DNA of 64,000 bases from Flammeovirgaceae bacterium (GCA_027487845.1 JAIYCV010000046.1:1-64000); one strand, 5' to 3'. Positions 34,622-43,510 are shown, counted from the stretch's first letter. The notes: generated from the sequence alone by a model not told the origin. A program made the numbers and translations.

Positions 34622-35638
34622 ATGAAAATTATGAATGAAGAACTAAAACCAACCGAACAATCCGTGCAAGAGATTATAACAGACCTTAACAATCTCAAGA
34701 AGGAGATCAAAAAAGTAATTGTAGGACAAGAGGAAACTATCGATCAGTTGCTCATTACTTTTTTAGCAGGCGGCCATGCTTTGTTAGAAGGTGTTCCAGG
34801 CTTAGCGAAGACCTTAATGATTCGCTCCTTATCAGAGGCGATTGAATTACGCTTTCGCAGGATTCAATTCACACCCGACTTGATGCCTTCGGATATTATT
34901 GGTACAGAAGTGTTAGAAGAAGATCATACTACCGGCAAACGGATTTTTCAATTCAACAAAGGTCCTATTTTTGCCAATATCATTTTAGCGGACGAAATTA
35001 ACCGGACGTCACCAAAAACGCAGGCTGCTTTACTCGAGGCCATGCAAGAGTTTGAAGTTACCTACGCGGGTGTGACGTATCCGCTAGAGAGACCTTTTTT
35101 TATTTTAGCAACACAAAATCCGATTGAACAAGCAGGCACGTTTCCATTGCCAGAAGCACAACTAGATCGTTTCTTATTGTATATCAAAGTAGGTTATCCG
35201 ACAGCCGAAGAAGAAAAATCGATTCTTGAAAACACCACTGGTAAACGAGGCGAAGCAATTCACAAAGTAATTGAAGGAAGTAAAATTATAGAAGCCCAAA
35301 AATTAGTTCGTGAAGTTCATATCAACAAAGACTTGATTGCATGGGTGAGTAGTATTGTGCGGGCAACTCGCTCCGGTACAAGTGACGTGAAGTATGTGAA
35401 CGAATGGGTGCGTTGGGGGGCAGGTCCTCGTGCCGGTCAGGCAATGATACTCACCGCCAAGGCAAGGGCGTTGCTTAATGGGCGTTTTGCTGTAAAGCAA
35501 GAAGACATTCAGCATGTTGCTTATCCTGTTTTACGCCATCGCATCTTAATGAATTTCAAAGCTGAATCAGAAGGTATTACTTCAGATTTTGTGACAAAGC
35601 ACCTACTTGAAAAGGTTGTTATAAAGGAGGATTTATAA
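34622..35638 (+). CDS. MoxR family AAA+ ATPase
   Basis: The 338-residue cytoplasmic AAA+ protein has Walker A GVPGLAKT, Walker B ILADEINRTSPKTQAALLEAMQE, sensor 1 LATQNPIEQAGTFPLPEAQLDRF and the C-terminal lid domain with GPRAGQAM. MoxR proteins act as chaperone-like partners for VWA-domain proteins. It begins the run of genes leading to DUF58 and BatA-type products. A toxin-antitoxin pair lies between it and DUF58. The ATG at 34622 is followed by a second in-frame ATG at 34631. Confidence 0.95.
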   Translation: MKIMNEELKPTEQSVQEIITDLNNLKKEIKKVIVGQEETIDQLLITFLAGGHALLEGVPGLAKTLMIRSLSEAIELRFRRIQFTPDLMPSDIIGTEVLEEDHTTGKRIFQFNKGPIFANIILADEINRTSPKTQAALLEAMQEFEVTYAGVTYPLERPFFILATQNPIEQAGTFPLPEAQLDRFLLYIKVGYPTAEEEKSILENTTGKRGEAIHKVIEGSKIIEAQKLVREVHINKDLIAWVSSIVRATRSGTSDVKYVNEWVRWGAGPRAGQAMILTAKARALLNGRFAVKQEDIQHVAYPVLRHRILMNFKAESEGITSDFVTKHLLEKVVIKEDL

Positions 35639-35672
35639 TCTGTAAGTACCCTGCTAGTTAAAAAATTGGTGT

Positions 35673-35680
35673 TATCTTTG
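35673..35680 (+). promoter_or_regulatory. -7 element for the toxin-antitoxin pair
   Basis: TATCTTTG is an exact match to TAnnTTTG, 17 bp before the antitoxin start codon. No convincing -33 element is seen. It supports separate transcription of the module from the moxR operon. Confidence 0.5.
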
Positions 35681-35697
35681 AAATACAAATTACAAAT

Positions 35698-35934
35698 ATG
35701 AGTACCCTCGCAATTCGACAAAAACTACATCAATACATAGAAACTGCTCATGACAAAAAAATTAAGGCGATTTTTGCCATTGTTGAAGACGAAATAGAAG
35801 ATGCCAATATTATTTGGACAGATGAATTTGTAAGCGAACTTCAAAAAAGAGCAGATGATTTTGAAAATGGGAGAGTGAAAGGACGCACTTGGCAACAAGT
35901 GAGGCGAGGCGTAAAAAAGCAAAAACGTGGATGA
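35698..35934 (+). CDS. antitoxin-like protein of a type II toxin-antitoxin pair
   Basis: The 78-residue, charged, mostly helical protein has an N-terminal helical part (IRQKLHQYIETAHDKKIKAI), an acidic centre (VEDEIED) and a basic tail (KGRTWQQVRRGVKKQKR). This layout fits the addiction-module antitoxins found before ParE/RelE toxins in Bacteroidota: it has the ELQKRADDFENG-type segment just before the toxin-binding tail. It ends in TGA immediately followed by the toxin's GTG, so the two are translationally coupled. Confidence 0.82.
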   Translation: MSTLAIRQKLHQYIETAHDKKIKAIFAIVEDEIEDANIIWTDEFVSELQKRADDFENGRVKGRTWQQVRRGVKKQKRG

Positions 35935-36234
35935 GTGAAATATAAAATAATTTTTCATCCTGTTGCCGAAAAAGAGTTTAATGATGCCTATTATTGGTAC
36001 GAAGAGCAGTTAGCAGGTCTTGGGTATCGTTTCGAAGAGTGCATTGATATAAAATTAAATCAAATAACATCGAATCCTCGTCTTTTTCCAAAGGGAAAGA
36101 GAATTTTCAGAGAAGCATTAGTTGATACATTTCCATACCAACTGGTCTACAAAATTTTGGAAAAGGAAAAAGTAGTGTTTATCGTAGCGGTGTATCATTC
36201 TAGTCGCAATCCTACAAAGAAATATAGAAAGTAA
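35935..36234 (+). CDS. ParE/RelE-type toxin
   Basis: The 99-residue protein matches the ParE/RelE superfamily: the N-terminal strand and helix (KIIFHPVAEKEFNDAYYWYEEQ), a central FEECIDIKLNQITSNPRLFP and the C-terminal strands PYQLVYKILEKEKVVFIVAVYHSSRNP with a basic end. The start is GTG directly abutting the antitoxin's TGA. It is located between moxR and DUF58, an operon that is usually uninterrupted in relatives. The target (gyrase for ParE, mRNA for RelE) cannot be assigned from sequence alone. Confidence 0.88.
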   Translation: MKYKIIFHPVAEKEFNDAYYWYEEQLAGLGYRFEECIDIKLNQITSNPRLFPKGKRIFREALVDTFPYQLVYKILEKEKVVFIVAVYHSSRNPTKKYRK

Positions 36235-36279
36235 ATCAAAAAGATAAGGTGTAACGATACTGACAAATAGTATTACAGA

Positions 36280-37176
36280 ATGGATGCGCGCATCAAAGAG
36301 TTATTAAGTCCGGCAACGTTAAACTCCATTAATGGATTGGAGTTGATAGCACGTATCATTGTGGAGGGTTTTATGAGCGGTAGTAATAAAAGTCAGTCGG
36401 TGGGGGCAGGGCAAGAGTTTAGTCAGTATCGAAGTTATCAACCGGGCGATGATTTGCGCCAATTGGATTGGAAGATGTTTGCTCGATCTGAACGCTATTA
36501 TATAAAAGAAGCAGAGATTGAAACCAACATTACCGTTAAATTTATGTTGGATGCAAGTCGTTCGATGGCGTACGAGGAGAATGGTATTTCCAAATTGCAG
36601 TACGCAAAAGTAATGATGGCTGCGCTGGCGTACCTTGCACGCAAACAAGGCGACACCTTCGGTCTCTTCACGGTAAACGATCATCAAATTAAATCAGTAT
36701 TGCCCCGTTTTGAGCAGCAACAATTCATCCGATTTCTAACTGAATTGGTACGGGCAACAGGCGAAGGCAAATGGGAAAAATCAAAAGGCATTGAACAGCT
36801 CTTCGATCATCACGGCAAAGAGATGATTGTATTCATTACCGATTTGTATGATGATGGTAAGGATATTCAACATTTCATCTCGCGACTAAAAACGAAGCGA
36901 AACGAAGTGATTGTGTTTCACCTCATGGGACAACACGAAATTCAGCTTGACTTTGAGGGCTCGTTTACTTTTGAAGATTTAGAGACAGGCATCAAAACAA
37001 AAGTGGACACCAGAACTGAGCAAGTAGGTTATAAAAATCGGGTTCAAGAATGGCTAAAGCAATCACGCGCATGGATGCTGGAAAGGCAAATCAATTATCG
37101 TCTGGTTCAGATGAATGAGCCGGTGGAAGAAGTATTGCGGAATTTTTTAACGATTCGGAAACGGTTAGTAAGATAA
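36280..37176 (+). CDS. DUF58 domain protein
   Basis: The 298-residue protein has the DUF58 signature SQYRSYQPGDDLRQLDWKMFARSERYYIKEAE, here with a VWA-like fold and a partial MIDAS-type DASRSMAYE. DUF58 proteins work with MoxR ATPases. The gene is separated from moxR by the toxin-antitoxin pair, and its stop overlaps the next start as TAATG. A paralogue is encoded at 61235-62137. Confidence 0.93.
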   Translation: MDARIKELLSPATLNSINGLELIARIIVEGFMSGSNKSQSVGAGQEFSQYRSYQPGDDLRQLDWKMFARSERYYIKEAEIETNITVKFMLDASRSMAYEENGISKLQYAKVMMAALAYLARKQGDTFGLFTVNDHQIKSVLPRFEQQQFIRFLTELVRATGEGKWEKSKGIEQLFDHHGKEMIVFITDLYDDGKDIQHFISRLKTKRNEVIVFHLMGQHEIQLDFEGSFTFEDLETGIKTKVDTRTEQVGYKNRVQEWLKQSRAWMLERQINYRLVQMNEPVEEVLRNFLTIRKRLVR

Positions 37177-38393
37177 TGCAGTTTGCACAGCCGATATTTT
37201 TATGGGCCTTGGCGGGATTGTCGATCCCGATAGCGATCCATCTATTAAGTCGCAAAGATGGAAAAGTAATAAGGCTGGGAAGCTTGCGTCATTTGCAGGA
37301 GACCAACACCCAACAATTTAAAGGGATAAAACTCAATGAGGTAATTTTACTTGCCTTGCGATGTTTATTGATTATTCTTTTCGTGTTATTGATGAGCGGC
37401 CCTTATTGGCACAGCGAGCACTCTAATCGTTGGCTGTTGGTAGAGAATGGCTTGGAGAAAAATCCATCGGCAGCAACACTAATAGATAGTTTGACAGCTC
37501 AGGGCTTTGAAAAACGTCAGTTACAAAAGGAGTTCCCTACCGAAAGGCCACAAAGCAAAAAGGTGATTAATTATTGGGAAATAATTTCTTCCTTAGAGCA
37601 GCACGAACTGCAACAAACGATTGTACTTTCTTACAGTAGAGTGGATGATTTTATTGGGATGCGAAAATCTATTAGTCCAACAGTCCAATGGATAACCTTC
37701 CCTTCTGATTCAACTAATTTTATTGCAGAGACCATTCAACAAACACCGGAACGCACATTAGTCAGGCGAGGAAATTCATCCGCAGAACAAACAAGTTTTA
37801 TGACTGAGTTTTCTACTAAACCCATTCCTGATTCAATCAAATCAAAAAAAATGGCCGTTATCTCTGCATCCATTGTGTGTAGTCCTGATTTTGAAACTGA
37901 TAAGCAAATTGTAAAAGCTTCATTGGCTGCAATAGCAAGGGCATTGCCCATCGAAATCAAAGTGAATGAGACAACTCCTGCAAAAGCGGATATCGTTTCA
38001 TCCGATGTGATAATCTGGCTGTCTGAAACTACTGTTTCAAAAATGGATTCGGTTAAACTAATTTCATATTCAGAAAAATCTTCGAATCAATTGTTGGAGC
38101 AAGTTGCTCCCAATCATTGGACCATTAACAAACGACTTAGTATTGATGTTGCACTTCAGGAGAATCTTACATTACAGTTGGCCACATTATTATTTGATGA
38201 GCAAGAAAAGTGGAACAGTATTTCCCATCACGACAGAAGAACGCTTCCGGATAGTATTCTCCTAGGCGGAACTCAAATAAATACTACAATAGGGAAATTC
38301 AAACCAAGTAATTCAACTAATAAATATATTTTACTAATGCTATTGGCCCTATTAGTGATTGAAAGAATAGTCTCCTATCAACGGAATCAATGA
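37176..38393 (+). CDS. BatA-type membrane protein
   Basis: The 405-residue protein starts with the BatA N-terminal double-transmembrane module (QPIFLWALAGLSIPIAIHLLSR, then LNEVILLALRCLLIILFVLLMSGPYW) and ends with a further hydrophobic helix (YILLMLLALLVIERIV). The region between is soluble and does not show a clear MIDAS motif. The product is anchored in the inner membrane with its middle part probably periplasmic. It is translationally coupled to DUF58 upstream and overlaps the next gene by 4 bp. Confidence 0.85.
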   Translation: MQFAQPIFLWALAGLSIPIAIHLLSRKDGKVIRLGSLRHLQETNTQQFKGIKLNEVILLALRCLLIILFVLLMSGPYWHSEHSNRWLLVENGLEKNPSAATLIDSLTAQGFEKRQLQKEFPTERPQSKKVINYWEIISSLEQHELQQTIVLSYSRVDDFIGMRKSISPTVQWITFPSDSTNFIAETIQQTPERTLVRRGNSSAEQTSFMTEFSTKPIPDSIKSKKMAVISASIVCSPDFETDKQIVKASLAAIARALPIEIKVNETTPAKADIVSSDVIIWLSETTVSKMDSVKLISYSEKSSNQLLEQVAPNHWTINKRLSIDVALQENLTLQLATLLFDEQEKWNSISHHDRRTLPDSILLGGTQINTTIGKFKPSNSTNKYILLMLLALLVIERIVSYQRNQ

Positions 38394-40654
38394 GTAACAC
38401 GGAGACCAAATATAGAATTAGTCGTTTAAAGAATCGATACGTAATTGTTCGGTTGTTAGAAGTACTATTTTTTGTGGCGTCTTCCGTATTCTTAATGTTA
38501 GGAATTTTATATTTATTGAATACCGATTTCTATGTTAAAATTGCCCTCTCGTTCGTAACAGGTACAGCAGTCATTGCTGAAAGAGTTCTGCGATACAAGC
38601 TCATTTATTTAACTGACCAGACTCTTGTTCGTCATTTGAATTTTCACTACCCTCAGTTGGAGCAAAGTGTTGATTTACTTTTACTAGATGTCGATTCCTT
38701 GGCAGGCCTTCAACAAATTCAGCAACGGAAAATAGCAAGTCAATTTTATTCTATGTATCCGGAAATTAAAATCCCCAACTTGTTGCCGCGGTCAATTGGG
38801 GTATTTGTATTTTGTATGAGTGCCTATTTTGCATTAACATCCTTTGCATCTCCATTTCATTGGTCCAAAAGAAAAAGTTCTTCCAACCTTGCCCCCACCT
38901 TCGTTAAACAAAATGGAGATACCGCTAAAATTGATTTTCTATCCATCACTATCACCCCACCGCTTTATACAGGTTTAAAATCATTTGTTGCCACATCATC
39001 TCATTTGATAATACCCGAGGGAAGTGTTGCCACTTGGTCTATTAGATTTTTGGGAGAGGTTGAGCAACCGCAGATTTTGTTTGCAAATAAAGACGCAATC
39101 AACTTAACTCAGGCGAAGGAAGGCTATTCCAAAAGTGCTATCTTAAAGGAATCAGGGTTTTATCAGATTCAATGGAAGGAGGGTCAAAAGATAACTCGAT
39201 CGGACTATTTTAAAATTGAAATCGTCAAAGATGAATTACCAAAGGTTGCGATCGACAATCTAAATCAGTTTACACAGCTTTCATTAACCAATCCATTAAA
39301 GGTGCAAGTTAAGTCTACCATGCAAGATGATTATGGATTAAACAGTGCTACTATAATTGCCACAGTAAGCAAAGGAAGTGGCGAATCGGTAAAGTTTCGT
39401 GAGGAGAAATTGAAATTCGAAACACCTAAATCTATTACGGGCAAAAAGGTGAATGCTTCTCTAACACTCGATTTGATAAAACTAGGAATGGAAGCGGGAG
39501 ATGAATTGTATTTTTATGTAGAGGCGTTAGACAACAAGGCATCAACTCCAAATTATAGTCGAACGGAAACATTTTTTATCGCTATCAAAGATACGGTAAA
39601 GCAAGTAGCTGTGGAGGATGAGGGGCTGGGAGTAGACCTTATGCCTGAATACTTCCGCAGTCAGCGACAAATTATCATTGATACTGAAAAGCTTTTGAAA
39701 GAGAAAAAAAGGGTTGCACTTCAGCAGTTTAAATCTACAAGCAATGAATTGGGTTACGATCAGAAAGTGCTGCGTTTGCGGTATGGGCAATTTTTGGGAG
39801 AGGAATTTGAAGGGCAGATTGGTAAAGCTTCCGTGGAAGAGGATCATGATGACCATGAAAGCACCATAGAAAAATTTGGACACACACACGATAAAGAGAA
39901 TGAACATAATTTAGTGTCCGACAAGAAAGTCGACCCAACCGCGCACCAGCATAACGAAGCACAGAAAGGTACGGACGCCAAAGAAAATCCGTTGGAGGCC
40001 TTTGCGCACAACCACGATGATGGCGAAGAGGCTACCTTCTTCGTGCAATCCGTTAGAGCGAAACTAAAAGCTGCATTAACGGTAATGTGGGATGCCGAAC
40101 TCTACTTGCGTTTGTTTCAGCCTGAAAAATCACTTCCATACCAATATACCGCATTAAAGTTACTGAAAGAGATTAGCAATGATTCACGTATTTATGTGCA
40201 TCGCACAGGCTTTGATCCGCCTCCGCTTAAAGAAGAGAAGAGACTCACGGGAGACCTAACGGAGGTACGGAATTCTTCTGCTCAAACTAAGCAATCGAGC
40301 GAGGCATCCTTTCCTGAAATAAGAAAAGCACTTGTTTTGCTGGATTATTTGGTAGATCAAGATGTTTTAACGTTATCACAGAAAGATAAAAATCAATTCC
40401 GGTTAGCTGGGCAAGAACTGGCTGTTGAAATCATGAATAGACCCGGTAAATTTTTAGAGGGGTTGTCGTTATTGAAAAAGATGGAAGATACTGAGATGAA
40501 CAAAACGGATCTTCATTTAAGTTTGCGATCTATTCAAAAAATCTTTTGGAAGCTAATTCCAGAACAATCGGTGTCGCCATCAAAAGCGACTACCTCCGCA
40601 CACGAACTTGACCAACAGTTTCTAGAAAGCCTTATGGAGTTGCAACATGATTGA
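38390..40654 (+). CDS. large membrane protein with a His/Asp/Glu-rich segment
   Basis: The 754-residue protein has two N-terminal membrane helices (LEVLFFVASSVFLMLGILYLL and IALSFVTGTAVIAERVL), a third near residue 135 (IGVFVFCMSAYFALTSF) and a long extracytoplasmic beta-rich part (segments such as VAIDNLNQFTQLSL and DDYGLNSATIIA), reminiscent of DUF4175-type proteins encoded beside MoxR/BatA genes. About residues 484-545 are unusually rich in His, Asp and Glu (EEDHDDHES, HTHDKENEH, AHNHDDGEE), a plausible metal-binding or disordered stretch. The C-terminal part is helical. It overlaps the next gene by 8 bp. Function is unknown. Confidence 0.85.
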   Translation: MSNTETKYRISRLKNRYVIVRLLEVLFFVASSVFLMLGILYLLNTDFYVKIALSFVTGTAVIAERVLRYKLIYLTDQTLVRHLNFHYPQLEQSVDLLLLDVDSLAGLQQIQQRKIASQFYSMYPEIKIPNLLPRSIGVFVFCMSAYFALTSFASPFHWSKRKSSSNLAPTFVKQNGDTAKIDFLSITITPPLYTGLKSFVATSSHLIIPEGSVATWSIRFLGEVEQPQILFANKDAINLTQAKEGYSKSAILKESGFYQIQWKEGQKITRSDYFKIEIVKDELPKVAIDNLNQFTQLSLTNPLKVQVKSTMQDDYGLNSATIIATVSKGSGESVKFREEKLKFETPKSITGKKVNASLTLDLIKLGMEAGDELYFYVEALDNKASTPNYSRTETFFIAIKDTVKQVAVEDEGLGVDLMPEYFRSQRQIIIDTEKLLKEKKRVALQQFKSTSNELGYDQKVLRLRYGQFLGEEFEGQIGKASVEEDHDDHESTIEKFGHTHDKENEHNLVSDKKVDPTAHQHNEAQKGTDAKENPLEAFAHNHDDGEEATFFVQSVRAKLKAALTVMWDAELYLRLFQPEKSLPYQYTALKLLKEISNDSRIYVHRTGFDPPPLKEEKRLTGDLTEVRNSSAQTKQSSEASFPEIRKALVLLDYLVDQDVLTLSQKDKNQFRLAGQELAVEIMNRPGKFLEGLSLLKKMEDTEMNKTDLHLSLRSIQKIFWKLIPEQSVSPSKATTSAHELDQQFLESLMELQHD

Positions 40655-42398
40655 AGGCGGAATTAGCATACATCCTGTATTCCCTATCTGGGCAATTTTG
40701 ATTGTGGGGATATTTCTCCTTGCATTTTTGCTCTCGAAGGAAATAAATCGTAAGATCAGATTTCGCAAATGGCGAATCGTTGCGGTGATAATTTTATTGC
40801 TGTCAATAGCAGGATTGTTTCTACAGCCCGCTGTGCAAAGAGGAGTAAGTTCACAGGGTGTGGTTCTGCTAACTCCTAACTATAAAAAGGAAATTGCAGA
40901 CAGTCTGCGTAGAGCCAATGATCAGCTCACCTTTATAAGAACACCCGATGCAGCGACTTATCCTGGCGCGACTGAAATCGAGGGGTTATCTGAACTGGCT
41001 GAATCGAATGTCAGATTTGTATTAGGTGATGGCTTGCCCTACTATGCCATTCAAAAAGGCGTGCGTTTTCAGTATTTTAAAGGAGAGCAACCAACAGGGA
41101 TTGTGCAATTAGTAAGCCCTTCTGTTTTTAAATTGAATCAGGTAAACTTCATTTCTGGATTATTTTATTCAAAAGGTAAATCGAAGGTCAAACTGATCAG
41201 TCCGGGCGAAGTTGAAGACTCAGTTACCTATTCGATAAGTGGAGTTCATGATTTTACTTTTTCATTCAAACCGCAGCAGCCTGGTTTATTTGTCTACGCG
41301 ATCGATGTTCAGGACGGCAACGAGGTGTTGTCGCAGAAGTTGCCAGTAGAAGTAACACCAAGCGAGAGATTGAACGTCTTATTCATTCAAAACTTTCCTA
41401 CTTCAGAAGCTAAATACGTGAAGAATTTTTTGATGGAGCAAGGACATGGATTAGTGGTAAGATCACAGCTTTCTAAAAATAACTATCGATATGAATATGC
41501 CAATCACGATCAAGTGCGAATAGACCGCCTTTCTCCCGATCTACTCAACGCATTTGATCTTCTGATAGCAGACAATGAAACCCTGGATTCATTCAATAGC
41601 ATGGATAAGAAGATGCTTGAAGGAGCAGTAAAAAATGGATTGGGAATTGTTCAGCTTTTTAATTCAATCAATAACAAAAAAATAAATGAATTTCTTTCGA
41701 TACCAATAACGGACTTTCCGAAGGATACCGTTCAGATTCAATTGAATTATGCTACTTATACCTTGTCTGCTTTGCCTGTGGCGATCAATCAAGATAATAC
41801 CAGCATCTTACAAACAAAAGACAGAGTTCTGTCAGGCTTTGTTGACAGAGGTGCCGGGAAAATAGGCTTTCAGTTTCTTCAGGAAACGTATCGACTTATT
41901 TTACAAGGCAAGCAATTGGAATACGCTTTGATTTGGTCGCCACTCATAGAACGAAGCGCGCGCTTCAAAAATCAATCTTCAAAAATTCAATTAGAAAACG
42001 CCTTTCCAATTTACCCAGATGAACCAATCACGCTAAATGTGATCGCTTCAAAAGCAGCGCTGCGCCTTAAGGCTGACGGTATATCGCTACCGCTCAGGGA
42101 AGATGTAGTGATTGATAATTTCTTTCATGGCAAAATGTGGGCGGGGAAACACGGATGGCATCAATTTACGATAGAGGACGATTCTATCACAAAAAACTAT
42201 TATGTTTCCGATGAGCATGAATGGCAATCGCTGCGGAGAGCCCAGCAGCAGAAGGCAAACGAACTCGTTTCTCACAGTGATACGGTTAGACTACCTAGGG
42301 ATCAATCCAGTAAGGAAGAGAAACCTATTTCGCTCTTGCTGTTCTTTATTGCCTTTCTTTTGTCTGCTGGCTTTTTGTGGTTAGTACCCAAATTATGA
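40647..42398 (+). CDS. membrane protein of the MoxR/BatA operon, last gene
   Basis: The 583-residue protein has two N-terminal helices (IWAILIVGIFLLAFLLS and IVAVIILLLSIAGLFLQ), a long periplasmic region and a C-terminal helix (ISLLLFFIAFLLSAGFLWLV). The middle part (LNVLFIQNFPTSEAKYVKNFL, FDLLIADNETL) resembles the class I glutamine-amidotransferase-like or VWA-related fold seen in such operon proteins, but no catalytic residues are evident. Its ATG lies inside the last codons of the previous gene, and the operon appears to end here. Confidence 0.85.
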   Translation: MIEGGISIHPVFPIWAILIVGIFLLAFLLSKEINRKIRFRKWRIVAVIILLLSIAGLFLQPAVQRGVSSQGVVLLTPNYKKEIADSLRRANDQLTFIRTPDAATYPGATEIEGLSELAESNVRFVLGDGLPYYAIQKGVRFQYFKGEQPTGIVQLVSPSVFKLNQVNFISGLFYSKGKSKVKLISPGEVEDSVTYSISGVHDFTFSFKPQQPGLFVYAIDVQDGNEVLSQKLPVEVTPSERLNVLFIQNFPTSEAKYVKNFLMEQGHGLVVRSQLSKNNYRYEYANHDQVRIDRLSPDLLNAFDLLIADNETLDSFNSMDKKMLEGAVKNGLGIVQLFNSINNKKINEFLSIPITDFPKDTVQIQLNYATYTLSALPVAINQDNTSILQTKDRVLSGFVDRGAGKIGFQFLQETYRLILQGKQLEYALIWSPLIERSARFKNQSSKIQLENAFPIYPDEPITLNVIASKAALRLKADGISLPLREDVVIDNFFHGKMWAGKHGWHQFTIEDDSITKNYYVSDEHEWQSLRRAQQQKANELVSHSDTVRLPRDQSSKEEKPISLLLFFIAFLLSAGFLWLVPKL

Positions 42399-42485
42399 CG
42401 TTCGTTTTTCAGCTCCATGATTACCGGCTTCATGGCTGGCGGAACTGAGCTACGACGCTTGAGTTAGGATTCATAAGACATGGTT

Positions 42486-42663
42486 ATCGCGAGGCACGAA
42501 GCGATGTCAACCATCCCGCTTGCCCTTCGAAGTATTCAGCGCGTTGTTGTATTTAGTAGATTAAGGGCATCTATATAAACCTGTACGTGATTGCAAGCGG
42601 TAGCGAAGCAATCCCCGATTCGGAGTCAAGAAGGCGATTGCTTCGGGCGTGCCTCCCTAGCAA
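42486..42663. repeat. cluster of three REP-like palindromic elements
   Basis: Copy 1 is ATCGC-GAGGCACGAA-GCGAT (42486-42505). Copy 2 is GATTGC, 13 nt, GCAATC (42589-42613). Copy 3, inverted, is TTGCT-16 nt-AGCAA (42638-42663) within GCGATTGCTTCGGGCGTGCC. The shared words GCGAGGCACGAAGC and GATTGCTTCG recall intergenic REP-like elements of the GCGAGG-ACGAAGCAATC type found in many bacteria. Copies 2 and 3 are head to head. Confidence 0.65.
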
Positions 42664-42678
42664 AGAGGAAACTTTGAG

Positions 42679-43044
42679 GTGTTAGAGATGCCATTAAAAT
42701 TATTTTTTTATCGCGCAACTGAATTTAACTCGTTCGAACTTGCGTTAATTTCGATCGAAACGTTTTTAGTTTTATTCAAAACTGGTTTAGTTTTTGGAAA
42801 TGTGAAAACAAAATTGAGTCAAAAAGATTTAATCGTGCGCAAAATTGAAACAAAAGCGCGCGAAATTTTTTTAGTATGTAGCAAAATTAAATCAGTTTAA
42901 TTCAATTTTAAATTGATTGAAGTCGAAACCGATTCGATTTCGATCGAAATTTTTAGAGGTAAAGTGCGTAAAACCCCTAAAAAACACCGAATTGAGGTTC
43001 TTGGAGCTAGAATATGTGATCGCACACGCTGCCATTTGCAGTGA
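42679..43044 (+). pseudogene. possible decayed reading frame, one in-frame stop
   Basis: From GTG 42679 the frame is open for 73 codons to a TAA at 42898-42900. The same frame then continues open for another 47 codons, with a plausible sequence (FNFKLIEVETD, then RGKVRKTPKKHRIEVLGAR), to TGA 43042-43044. Two parts repeat the residues ISIE from the same DNA word. No family is recognised. It may be a decayed gene or chance. Confidence 0.25.
42732..42956. repeat. TCGATCGA palindromes within a 20-nt direct repeat
   Basis: GTTCGAAC (42732-42739), TTTCGATCGAAA (42749-42760) and ATTTCGATCGAAAT (42937-42950) are perfect palindromes; a further TCGAAA half-site lies at 42923-42928. The last two sit in a direct repeat (42748-42769 and 42937-42956) identical except for a 2-nt CG insertion in the first copy. 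Confidence 0.6.
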
Positions 43045-43130
43045 CAAAATGAATCATGTTTCTGTTGAACGTAATTCGCAGAATATTTAGGTGGCGCGGA
43101 AACAAGGCGGGCAAATAATTGTAAAGTAGC

Positions 43131-43342
43131 GAGGTAAAACGGAAACGGATTGAGGTGGATCGTATCGTCCTCCTTGAGTTCTTGCAAGACGAGACTGAAA
43201 AAGAGTTTGACGAACTTAATCAAAAATAAAATACGATAACGAGGCAGTTTTTTTGTCGTGAATCGCTCTCGCAGCGGCCGGTGCGTGAACTGACCGAACG
43301 ATTAAACTGAAATGAATTGAGATTGATTGTATCTTCCTCTTT
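43131..43342 (+). repeat. two diverged copies of a short coding-like segment
   Basis: Bases 43137-43175 and 43304-43342 match at 31 of 39 positions by eye, most differences being transitions. In the first copy one frame reads as a charged helical peptide, from GAG at 43131 to TAA at 43227-43229 (RIEVDRIVLLEFLQDETEKE at its centre) without a normal start codon. The second copy is broken by stop codons. Confidence 0.5.
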
Positions 43343-43510
43343 ACGTGACGATACTTGAAAAAAGTGGGTATTTGCGAACTCTGAGCTAGGTAATCACCCA
43401 CCGTGGCAGTTGTAAGATGAACCAGCGACTTTGATTATTTCAATTAAAATTTTGACAAATGACTTGTAACGAGGCAGGATATTGCATTACCTTAGAACGA
43501 GCTTATTTAT

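Larger units (their letters stand above)
42399..43510. other. 1.1-kb stretch without a convincing gene, rich in repeats
   Basis: The stretch between the MoxR operon and the sensor kinase contains, in order, an imperfect hairpin (42410-42438), three REP-like palindromes (42486-42663), TTCGAA and TCGATCGA palindromes (42732-42949), a possible decayed reading frame (42679-43044) and two diverged copies of one segment (43137-43175 and 43304-43342). A minus-strand frame is also open at 42897-43223, but nothing supports it. Three sites share ACGAGG(C/T)A(G/A). It looks like accumulated remnants of mobile or repeated DNA. Confidence 0.6.

Noticed and set aside
42897..43223. Minus-strand frame of 108 codons in the repeat-rich gap
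   Set aside because: No recognisable motif or ribosome binding site; it lies opposite repeats and a decayed plus-strand frame, so it is probably chance.
43216..43401. Minus-strand frame of 61 codons
   Set aside because: Short, unsupported, and overlaps the second diverged repeat copy.
42399..43510. Insertion sequence or prophage remnant
   Set aside because: No transposase, integrase or target-site duplication could be identified; only small repeats are visible.
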